Assembly: GCA_965368175.1 (NCBI GenBank)
Contig: CBDULX010000178.1
Coordinates: forward strand, 1 to 6,291
Direction of reading: 5' to 3'
Source: CBDULX01 sp965368175
Lineage (GTDB): Bacteria > Pseudomonadota > Gammaproteobacteria > SZUA-229
Length of the DNA stretch: 6,291 bases
Shown here one piece after another: positions 1 to 5,634 of the stretch. The notes beneath the pieces are model-generated. The model was not told the origin of the DNA, ran no database searches, and worked only from the letters and a program-made list of their open reading frames with translations. The position numbers were made by a program, and so were the translations under genes. Within the stretch, counting starts at the first letter, position 1. Each line of letters opens with the position of its first letter.

Positions 1-12
1 TCTCTGTGGCAA
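1..12. repeat. Partial palindromic element D, cut by the window edge
   Basis: The first 12 bases, TCTCTGTGGCAA, match the outer end of the right arm of the palindromic elements found between the leu and asd genes (CCTCTGTGGCAA in element C), with one difference. The rest of the element would lie to the left of the window. It sits about 70 bases downstream of the fimV stop and beyond the fimV terminator, unlike the other copies, which lie close behind a stop codon. Twelve bases are few, so membership of the family is inferred from the match and from the presence of three fuller copies nearby. Confidence 0.6.
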
Positions 13-27
13 AAAGTTTTTATCCAA

Positions 28-59
28 TAAAAAACGGCATCGGTATTACCCCATGCCGT
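28..59 (-). terminator. Rho-independent terminator behind fimV
   Basis: On the minus strand, 22 bases past the fimV stop, a 7-base-pair stem ACGGCAT/ATGCCGT (59-53 with 40-34) encloses a 12-base loop. It is followed directly by TTTTTATT. A GC-containing stem followed by a U-run is the standard intrinsic terminator layout, and the strand and position fit the end of the fimV transcript. It is the only clear intrinsic terminator in the window. Confidence 0.8.
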
Positions 60-81
60 ATTTATAATCATTGCTGACTGA

Positions 82-2994
82 TCAACTGGCTTCTTGCAGT
101 AACTCATCAGCTCTGGACTGCTGGTCACCATTGCCTTCCTGCTTCACTTCTTCCAGTATACTCTTGGCGCCCGCCTTATCTCCCATGTCGATATAGGCAC
201 GTGCCAACTCCAGTTTAGTGCTAACTTCGTCGATATCCTCCGACAACTCAGAAATATCAAAATCATCATCACCCATGTCGATGATCTCACTGTCCTGACT
301 GATAGATGAATCGAGAGCTTCGGCACCACCCAGATCCAGCTCTAGCCCACTATCATCTTCAGATGATTCCATATCCATACTAAAATCATCCATCTCAAGA
401 TCTGCATCCAGCGATGAGTCATCATCAGCGGCTAAGCTCTCTCCTTTATCAAAGCCGAGATCAGATGCTTCAAAATCCAGCGAGAAACTATCATCTAGAT
501 CCATCGAATCATCTTCGACCCCGGTTTCACCATCATCCCCCAGATCCAGCTCGGCATCAAAATCGCCCAGATCAAATTCCATATCATCTGTTGCAGTAGC
601 CTCTTCAGTAAGACTGTCCAGCTCGAGATCATCACCCACAGCCGCAGAGGCTTCTTCCAGATCCAGCGGCTGATCCATTAGCATTGTCTTGTCATCGTCC
701 GTAGTTTCGTCACCCAGCTCCAGTTCAAAGTCTCCCTCATCACCCAGATTCAGATCGGTGCTTTCAGGTTTACCGGGCAATAAATCTTCTGCAGCTACAG
801 CAGCAGCCATCCCACTAAACAGTGCATGAGCTGGACTCAGTTCCTTGCCCATAGCAACCACACGATCCCAGTAACTGCTGTCGTTGCCCTTACGGCTCTT
901 GACCTGTTCTGCTAAAGCGACAAATCCATCACTGTTTTTGGCAGCATAATAAGTTTCCAGCAACTTCAAACGGTAATCATCACGATCTGGGTTTTTTGCG
1001 ATAGCGTCTTTTAGTAGATCTTCCGCCTGCTGGTAAATACCATAAGCCATATACACATCGGCTTCAGAAAGAACATCGTCTTTATCCGCTTCTGCCTCTG
1101 ACTGTTCATCAGCCAGATTCATAACCGTATCGCCCAGATCCATCTCAGTATTTTCTGAATGAGTTTTATCTAATTTAGCAGCCTGCATTTTCGAAGTGGC
1201 ATTAGCCTCTTCCATAAAATCGCTTTCATCGACGCTGGCTGAGCCAAATTCGGCTTCGGCATCAAAATTTTCCATGCTACCAGCATCGTCACCCAGATCC
1301 ACCCATTCGGTCTCTTCCCTGTTCACACGACGTCGACGCATAATCATTGCAATCAGCAGCGCAATGGCCGACAGCAGGCCGCCGGCGGTAGCCAGCATTT
1401 TAGGATCGTCCAGCAACGACTGAATGTAGGTTTTTGCCTGATTCTTTATAAAAGCCGGAGCATCATCCGACGGTGCAACTACGGGTGCTGGAGCAGCTTT
1501 GCCTTCAACCGGAGTGGTTTCATCAACAAAAATTGGGGCATCCATATCCACACTGTCTTCCGGCATGGCCGCCATTTCCTGTTCTGAGAGCTCAGCGGGC
1601 ACTGGTTGCTCGACCGCCTCCTCAACCACAGGCTCTTCCATTGCCGGTAGTTCTTCCTCCATAATGACATCCACAGGAACGGGAGCATCTACCTCTTTAC
1701 GGACGCCCTTCAATTCCTGTTGCAGTTTAGCCAGCTCACTGTCGTCCATTTCCAGCACACTTTCAACACGTTGTTCCAGATCCGCCAGACGTGCACGTAT
1801 ACCTTCTTTTTCCAGTCGTTCTGATTCCAGTGCTTCACGAGCCATAGTCAACTGGTTACGTAAACGTTGTAACTCTGCATTCGGTTCCTGACCGGCAGAA
1901 GCGGTCTCGCTACCGAACTCATTCGAGGCGCTGACGATGGAAAGTTTGCCGTCAGTGGCATTCGCTTTCATGCTGTCTGCAGTGGCGGTTTGCTGCGACT
2001 CAAGAGCAGAAGCTGGTCTTGAGCCGGTTAAAGCCTGACGGTATTCTCGCCACAGTGCAGTATGTTGTTTTACCTGTGCCAGGGCCTGTTGACGATCTAT
2101 TCGCGTCATTTGTTCCCGATTTGGCATACGCAGGATATAACCCCGTTTTACACCATTGATATTTTCCTTGATGAAGGCTTCCGGATTCTCACGCACCAGA
2201 GCCAGCATCATCTGCTCTACGGAAGCACCACTATTGGCACGAAAGCGATTGGCAATACTCCACAGGGTATCCCTGGCCTGCACACGATAATCACCGCTGA
2301 CCTGTGAGTATTGAGGCATAGGCTGATAGGTAACTCGACGTTGGCTGTCTTCGGATTTAGCGACTGCCGGCGCAGGTTTAGATCGCGATGAAGATTCCGC
2401 CATCATCGGTCGATCAGAGGCTGCCGGCCTTGAATCCGTTCCAGCAAAACTATTTGAGGATCGGGGGGCTGCAACATCATATTGCGCTGGACGACCATCC
2501 ATGCTCTGGGATCGGCGGGACTCCGACTGATACTGAGCTTGATCAGCCGGATCAATAAAAGGCCGACCAGAGTCCTCCATACGGGATTGACTGGTCATGC
2601 CAGAAAATACAGGAGGATCCAGTAACAGTGTGTATTCACGTAACAAATGCCCATCGGGCCAGTCTACATCTAGCAGGAAACTCAGAAAGGGTTCTCTAAT
2701 GGGGTTCTGGGTATATATTTTGATATAGGGTTTATCGTTCTTAACGATAGTCTTGAATTTTAATTGTGTCAGCAGGAAGGGTCGATCAATACCGGCACGA
2801 GCAAAGGCCTCGCGGGATGCCAGCTTGATAATCAGTTGCTCAGCATCTGCGGGTTCCGCAGACAGTACCTGAACTTCCGCATCCAGTTCCTGATTAAGTG
2901 CAGATTTCAGGTCTATCTCACCCAAGCCCAGGGCATATCCGCGGCCTGGCAATAATGCTGCCATAATAGCCAAGCCTAAGGTTAGTTTCCGCAC
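82..2994 (-). CDS. fimV: FimV/HubP-family polar hub protein
   Basis: FimV-family inner-membrane protein of 970 residues. It has a signal peptide (about 1-21, ending GRGYA before LGLGEI) and the conserved FimV N-terminal domain (about 22-130, opening LGLGEIDLKSALNQ). A Ser/Pro-rich linker leads to a LysM-type peptidoglycan-binding segment (about 236-290, DYRVQARDTLWSIANRF). A predicted coiled coil (about 372-433) and an acidic Pro/Glu region precede one transmembrane helix (about 533-552, followed by RRRR). The cytoplasmic part has a TPR-like region (about 644-700), a very acidic stretch with recurring DLGD/ELGD motifs (about 746-915), and the typical FimV C-terminal helical motif (about 922-970, TKLELARAYIDMGDKAGAKSIL). 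In known relatives (Pseudomonas FimV, Vibrio HubP) it binds the cell wall at the pole and recruits type IV pilus, type II secretion, flagellar or chromosome-segregation factors; which of these applies here cannot be read from sequence. The start is GTG, with a purine-rich ribosome-binding site before it and an in-frame stop further upstream. No truncation is seen. Confidence 0.95.
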   Translation of the reverse strand: MRKLTLGLAIMAALLPGRGYALGLGEIDLKSALNQELDAEVQVLSAEPADAEQLIIKLASREAFARAGIDRPFLLTQLKFKTIVKNDKPYIKIYTQNPIREPFLSFLLDVDWPDGHLLREYTLLLDPPVFSGMTSQSRMEDSGRPFIDPADQAQYQSESRRSQSMDGRPAQYDVAAPRSSNSFAGTDSRPAASDRPMMAESSSRSKPAPAVAKSEDSQRRVTYQPMPQYSQVSGDYRVQARDTLWSIANRFRANSGASVEQMMLALVRENPEAFIKENINGVKRGYILRMPNREQMTRIDRQQALAQVKQHTALWREYRQALTGSRPASALESQQTATADSMKANATDGKLSIVSASNEFGSETASAGQEPNAELQRLRNQLTMAREALESERLEKEGIRARLADLEQRVESVLEMDDSELAKLQQELKGVRKEVDAPVPVDVIMEEELPAMEEPVVEEAVEQPVPAELSEQEMAAMPEDSVDMDAPIFVDETTPVEGKAAPAPVVAPSDDAPAFIKNQAKTYIQSLLDDPKMLATAGGLLSAIALLIAMIMRRRRVNREETEWVDLGDDAGSMENFDAEAEFGSASVDESDFMEEANATSKMQAAKLDKTHSENTEMDLGDTVMNLADEQSEAEADKDDVLSEADVYMAYGIYQQAEDLLKDAIAKNPDRDDYRLKLLETYYAAKNSDGFVALAEQVKSRKGNDSSYWDRVVAMGKELSPAHALFSGMAAAVAAEDLLPGKPESTDLNLGDEGDFELELGDETTDDDKTMLMDQPLDLEEASAAVGDDLELDSLTEEATATDDMEFDLGDFDAELDLGDDGETGVEDDSMDLDDSFSLDFEASDLGFDKGESLAADDDSSLDADLEMDDFSMDMESSEDDSGLELDLGGAEALDSSISQDSEIIDMGDDDFDISELSEDIDEVSTKLELARAYIDMGDKAGAKSILEEVKQEGNGDQQSRADELLQEAS

Positions 2995-3000
2995 CGGTTT

Positions 3001-3006
3001 TCCCCC
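3001..3006 (-). promoter_or_regulatory. fimV ribosome-binding site supporting a GTG start
   Basis: On the minus strand, GGGGGA lies 6 bases before GTG at 2994-2992. GTG gives a proper signal peptide (MRKLTLGLAIMAALLPG), and reading upstream in the same frame meets TAG at 3027-3025 with no ATG in between. The next in-frame ATG is codon 11, inside the hydrophobic core of the signal peptide. The GTG start is therefore preferred. Confidence 0.65.
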
Positions 3007-3114
3007 ACAATCATTTTCCGATCGCTATCTCATTAGTCAAATCATGCATCCCAATGTCCCAATTTCGGGCACGTTGCTAAGAATACACTTTAAGTATGCA
3101 CATGTAACTATAGA

Positions 3115-4137
3115 TTATAAATAGTTTTTTATCAAAATCTCAGCTATTTGTACACTGTTTAAAGCCGCCCCTTTACGTACATTATCGGCCACCACCCATA
3201 GATCCAGGCCATTTTCATGGGAAATATCCTCACGGATGCGGCCCACATAGGTGGGATCGGTATTAGCACCTTCAGTCACCGCCGTAGGGTATCCTCCGTC
3301 TTTCCGATCGTCCAGAACCTTGATGCCCGGGGCTTTTGACAGCAATTTCCGACATTCATCAGCGGTCATTTTTTTACGTGTTTCAATATGTAGCGCTTCT
3401 GAATGACCATAAAATACCGGCACACGTACTGCAGTCGGATTCACCATAATGCTGTCATCTTCCATGATCTTCCTGGTTTCCCAAACCATCTTCATTTCTT
3501 CTTTGGTATAGCCGTTGTCCATAAATACATCGATATGAGGCAATACATTGAAAGCAATCTGCTTGGGATATACCTTGCAATCGACAGGCTGACCATTAAG
3601 TAATTTAGCTGTCTGACCGGCCAGTTCCTCGATAGCTTCTTTACCGGTACCGGATACCGCCTGGTAAGTGCAGACATTAATGCGACTAATACCCACAGCA
3701 TCATGTATCGGCTTTAGTGCCACCAGCATCTGAATAGTTGAGCAGTTGGGATTAGCAATAATGCCACGGTCTTTGTAACTCTCGATAGCATGGGGATTCA
3801 CTTCCGGCACTACCAGTGGGATATCATCATCGTAACGAAACTGGGAGGTATTATCGACCACCACACAACCCGCCGCAGCGGCTTTGGGTGCGAATTCAGC
3901 AGAAATAGAAGCACCAGCAGAAAACAGGCCAATCTGTACTTTTGAAAAATCGAAATCTGCAAGGTTTTCCACAGCAATCATTTTACCGCCGAAGTCGACC
4001 CTTTTACCCACTGAACGCTCCGAGGCCAGCGCATATACCTTGCCCACTGGAAACTTGCGTTCAGCCAGAATCGACAGCATAGTCTCGCCCACGGCACCTG
4101 TTGCACCAACTACCGCTACATCATATGTTTTACTCAT
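3115..4137 (-). CDS. asd: Aspartate-semialdehyde dehydrogenase
   Basis: Cytoplasmic enzyme that reduces L-aspartyl-4-phosphate to L-aspartate 4-semialdehyde with NADPH, releasing phosphate. This is the branch point to lysine and diaminopimelate, threonine and methionine. The protein has 340 residues, close to the shorter ASADH class. The N-terminal nucleotide-binding loop GATGAVG is at 11-17. The catalytic cysteine is C132 in NPNCSTIQM; Q159 lies in TYQAVSGTG; R101 in QFRYD is the likely phosphate or substrate arginine; R238 and H245 in RVPVFYGHSEALH fit the substrate arginine and the general-base histidine of the family. The ATG is preceded by AAAGGT at good spacing. The gene lies 225 bases after leuB in the same direction, with the duplicated palindromes in its leader and fimV 120 bases downstream. 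No clear terminator separates it from fimV. Residue roles are assigned by comparison with known family members. Confidence 0.97.
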   Translation of the reverse strand: MSKTYDVAVVGATGAVGETMLSILAERKFPVGKVYALASERSVGKRVDFGGKMIAVENLADFDFSKVQIGLFSAGASISAEFAPKAAAAGCVVVDNTSQFRYDDDIPLVVPEVNPHAIESYKDRGIIANPNCSTIQMLVALKPIHDAVGISRINVCTYQAVSGTGKEAIEELAGQTAKLLNGQPVDCKVYPKQIAFNVLPHIDVFMDNGYTKEEMKMVWETRKIMEDDSIMVNPTAVRVPVFYGHSEALHIETRKKMTADECRKLLSKAPGIKVLDDRKDGGYPTAVTEGANTDPTYVGRIREDISHENGLDLWVVADNVRKGAALNSVQIAEILIKNYL

Positions 4138-4144
4138 AAACTTT

Positions 4145-4150
4145 ACCTTT
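4145..4150 (-). promoter_or_regulatory. asd ribosome-binding site at the edge of the tandem duplication
   Basis: The minus strand reads AAAGGT, then 7 bases, then the asd ATG (4137-4135). This site forms the very edge of the 126-base tandem duplication; its second copy is at 4271-4276. Confidence 0.75.
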
Positions 4151-4161
4151 GAAAAATTATT

Positions 4162-4232
4162 TGCCGCAGAGTCACGGAGTACACAGAGTGAGTTAATGTA
4201 AAAAACTTCGTGGACTCTGTGCCTCTGTGGCA
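4162..4232. repeat. Palindromic intergenic element A
   Basis: Left arm 4162-4188 (starting TGCCGCAGAGTCACGGAGT) and right arm 4206-4232 (ending CTCTGTGCCTCTGTGGCA) are inverted copies matching at about 21 of 27 positions, around a 17-base AT-rich loop. Several mismatches would be G-U pairs in RNA. AATTAT flanks both sides (4155-4160 and 4235-4240), although the right-hand copy may belong to an extended palindrome rather than a target duplication. It lies in the asd leader, and in the minus-strand transcript would form a long hairpin shortly before the asd ribosome-binding site. Its function is unknown. Confidence 0.85.
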
Positions 4233-4233
4233 G

Positions 4234-4270
4234 GAATTATGCTTTTAATGCCTCAACCACGCATTAGCCA
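4234..4270 (-). pseudogene. Decayed copy of the leuB 3' end
   Basis: On the minus strand, 4270-4234 reads TGGCTAATGCGTGGTTGAGG followed by CATTAAAAGCATAATTC. This matches the true end of leuB (4397-4360), which encodes GDAVVKALRR and stop. The copy has lost one G in the GCGGTGGTT stretch, which breaks the frame, and carries several substitutions. It has no upstream coding part and is clearly a by-product of the tandem duplication. The real leuB retains the intact tail, so enzyme function should not be affected. Confidence 0.8.
4253..4264 (-). other. Four-codon mini-ORF behind the duplicated ribosome-binding site
   Basis: On the minus strand the duplicated ribosome-binding site AAAGGT (4276-4271) is followed after 6 bases (TGGCTA) by ATG CGT GGT TGA. 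This would be a ribosome start giving Met-Arg-Gly and a stop, about 120 bases upstream of the asd start. The arrangement is visible in the sequence, but whether it is used is unknown. It could be a chance result of the duplication. Confidence 0.3.
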
Positions 4271-4287
4271 ACCTTTAACTATTAATT

Positions 4288-4358
4288 TGCCACAGAGCCA
4301 CGGAGTACACAGAGTTAATTAATTTAAAAAACTTTGTGAGCTCTGTGCCTCTGTGGCG
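4288..4358. repeat. Palindromic intergenic element B
   Basis: Left arm 4288-4314 (TGCCACAGAGCCACGGAGTA onward) and right arm 4332-4358 (ending CTCTGTGCCTCTGTGGCG) pair at about 21 of 27 positions, around a 17-base loop of AT-rich sequence (TTAATTAATTTAAAAAA). The first arm met by a ribosome leaving leuB begins only 4-5 bases past the leuB stop (4365-4363). It is the parental or sister copy of element A, sharing loop length and layout through the tandem duplication. Confidence 0.85.
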
Positions 4359-4362
4359 AGAA

Positions 4363-5439
4363 TTACCTTCTTAATGCCTTAACCACCGCATCACCCATGG
4401 CAGCGGTACCCACTTCGGTACAGCCTTCGGACATAATATCTGGCGTGCGCAGGCCTTTATCCAGCACTTTGCCCACGGCATCGTCGATGCGCTGGGCCAG
4501 ATCAGCATTGCCCAGGCTATAACGCAACATCATGGATACGGACAAAATGGTCGCTAATGGATTGGCTACACCTTTACCGGCAATATCCGGTGCCGATCCG
4601 TGGATGGGCTCGTACATACCTTTGCCATTAGCATCCAGGGAAGCCGAAGGCAGCATACCTATTGAACCGGTCAACATGGCTGCGGCATCAGACAGAATAT
4701 CGCCGAACATATTTTTAGTCACCATCACATCGAACTGCTTGGGCCATTTCACCAGTTGCATGGCGGCGTTATCCACATACATGTGACTAAGCTCGACTTC
4801 GGGATAATCTTTGGCCACGCGCTCGACCACTTCACGCCACAGTTCTGACACTTCCAGTACATTGGCCTTGTCCACTGAGCAAACTTTTTTGTTGCGTTTC
4901 ATAGCTATATCAAAGGCAGAACGGGCAATACGCTCAATTTCATGTTCGGCATAAACCAGTGTATTGAAACCCACGCGTTCGCCATTACGTACCTCAATAC
5001 CTCGTGGCTGGCCGAAATAAATGCCTCCGGTCAGTTCACGCACAATCATGATATCCAGGCCGGAGACAATCTCAGGCTTGAGAGAAGAGGCATCTGCCAG
5101 TTGCGGATATAGAATGGCCGGACGCAAATTGGAAAACAGTGTCAGTTCAGAACGCAAACCCAACAGACCTTTTTCCGGCCGCTTATCCCTGGGCAGGGAT
5201 TCATACTGAGGACCACCCACGGCCCCAAGAAGTATGGCATCTGATTCCTTACACAATTTTAAAGTTTCATCCGGCAAAGGGTCGCCAGCAGCATCATAAC
5301 CAGCACCACCCACAGGCGCTTCTTCCAGCTCTACATCCAGAACACCTTCGGCTTTAAGATAATTAATTACCTTAACCGCTTCGGCCACAATCTCCGGGCC
5401 AATACCATCACCGGGTAAAATCGCAATTTTTTTTGTCAT
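4363..5439 (-). CDS. leuB: 3-isopropylmalate dehydrogenase
   Basis: Cytoplasmic enzyme that oxidises and decarboxylates (2R,3S)-3-isopropylmalate with NAD+ to 2-oxoisocaproate (4-methyl-2-oxopentanoate), the keto acid that is transaminated to leucine. At 358 residues it is the usual family length. It begins IAILPGDGIGPEIV. Substrate arginines fit R96 (LLGLR), R106 (NLRPA) and R134 (IVRELTGGIYFG), with Y141 and K191 as catalytic residues. Metal-binding aspartates fit D223 (YVDNAAMQLV), D247 and D251 (NMFGDILSDAAA). HGSAPDIAGKG near 280-290 is the cofactor loop, and its Asp-Ile (285-286) is the signature of NAD rather than NADP use. These features separate it from isocitrate dehydrogenase; a tartrate or malate dehydrogenase paralogue is unlikely given the leuD neighbour. 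AAAAGGT precedes the ATG. The 3' end has been partly copied into the leuB-asd gap. Confidence 0.98.
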   Translation of the reverse strand: MTKKIAILPGDGIGPEIVAEAVKVINYLKAEGVLDVELEEAPVGGAGYDAAGDPLPDETLKLCKESDAILLGAVGGPQYESLPRDKRPEKGLLGLRSELTLFSNLRPAILYPQLADASSLKPEIVSGLDIMIVRELTGGIYFGQPRGIEVRNGERVGFNTLVYAEHEIERIARSAFDIAMKRNKKVCSVDKANVLEVSELWREVVERVAKDYPEVELSHMYVDNAAMQLVKWPKQFDVMVTKNMFGDILSDAAAMLTGSIGMLPSASLDANGKGMYEPIHGSAPDIAGKGVANPLATILSVSMMLRYSLGNADLAQRIDDAVGKVLDKGLRTPDIMSEGCTEVGTAAMGDAVVKALRR

Positions 5440-5446
5440 GTATAAA

Positions 5447-5453
5447 ACCTTTT
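5447..5453 (-). promoter_or_regulatory. leuB ribosome-binding site
   Basis: The minus strand reads AAAAGGT, then 7 bases (TTTATAC), then the ATG at 5439-5437. The resulting protein starts MTKKIAILPGDGIGPEIV, the expected beginning of the family, so this start is well supported. Confidence 0.75.
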
Positions 5454-5466
5454 AAAAAACAAATTC

Positions 5467-5628
5467 TTGCCACAGAGGCACAGAGATCACGGAGAAATAT
5501 TACGTTGGAAATAACACGTAATTATTTACACATTCTATTAACTGCTAATGCTCTATATTTCTACTATTGGAGCAAATAACTTGAAAAACCACTAATTAAA
5601 CTCTGTGCTCTCTGTGCCTCTGTGGCAA
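5467..5628. repeat. Large palindromic intergenic element C
   Basis: Left arm 5467-5494 (TTGCCACAGAGGCACAGAGA onward) and right arm 5601-5628 (ending TCTGTGCCTCTGTGGCAA) are inverted copies matching at 26 of 28 positions. They are of the same family as elements A and B but enclose 106 bases of AT-rich sequence instead of 17. The arm nearest leuD begins 6 bases after its stop codon, and the element fills nearly all of the 195-base leuD-leuB gap. The terminal inverted repeats with a non-coding interior resemble a small non-autonomous mobile element, but I see no convincing target-site duplication and no ORF inside. It could equally be a REP-like mRNA-stabilising or attenuating structure. Confidence 0.85.
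5499..5522. repeat. Small inverted repeat inside element C
   Basis: ATTACGT (5499-5505) and ACGTAAT (5516-5522) form a perfect 7-base inverted repeat around a 10-base spacer, inside the interior of element C near its left arm. It could be a short hairpin or a dimeric protein-binding site. It is absent from elements A and B. Confidence 0.4.
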
Positions 5629-5634
5629 ATGCAT

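Larger units (their letters stand above)
4145..4397. repeat. 126-base tandem duplication of the leuB 3' end, palindrome and asd ribosome-binding site
   Basis: Two adjacent units, 4145-4270 and 4271-4397, align end to end at a constant offset of 126 bases, with one single-base gap. My hand count is about 104 matches in 127 columns (near 82 percent). Both units open with ACCTTT, then an AT-rich stretch, then a palindrome with 27-base arms and a 17-base loop, then GAATTA, then TTAATGCCT and AACCAC (the leuB 3' end), and end in CCA. Similarity stops abruptly at both outer edges: bases before 4145 do not resemble those before 4271, and bases after 4270 do not resemble those after 4397. This is the pattern of a segmental tandem duplication that happened after the palindrome was already in place and has since diverged. 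Confidence 0.9.

Noticed and set aside
283..756. A dense cluster of GATC sites (about 11 in 470 bases)
   Set aside because: The sites follow mostly from repeated Asp-Leu and related codons in the acidic part of FimV. No origin-like or other regulatory pattern accompanies them, so a Dam/SeqA role is not supported.
1499..1891. A 130-residue open frame on the plus strand opposite fimV, rich in Ser and Thr
   Set aside because: It is the complement of the Glu/Pro-rich, low-complexity part of fimV. It has no recognisable domain, and the fimV frame on the other strand is clearly the real one.
3012..3040. A TTGACT box on the minus strand upstream of fimV as a possible -35 element
   Set aside because: No good -10 hexamer lies at 16-18 bases, and the implied start would fall on the ribosome-binding site. 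A separate fimV promoter may exist but cannot be placed here.
3048..3063. A tandem 8-mer, ATCCCAAT then GTCCCAAT, in the asd-fimV gap
   Set aside because: Two imperfect copies of eight bases are within chance expectation, and there is no supporting promoter or further copy.
3109..3130. An inverted repeat AACTAT/ATAGTT with a T-run on the plus strand at the asd 3' end, resembling a terminator
   Set aside because: The stem is six A/T-rich pairs, and the T-run follows only on the plus strand, where no gene ends. For asd and fimV, which are on the minus strand, it is not a terminator.
5495..5600. A possible leuB promoter inside element C (minus-strand TAGAAT as a -10 box)
   Set aside because: The -10-like box has no acceptable -35 box at the right spacing, and AT-rich sequence yields such hexamers often.
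4162..5628. CRISPR array
   Set aside because: The repeats are inverted pairs in gene gaps with unequal spacing. There are no regularly spaced direct repeats with unique spacers and no cas genes.
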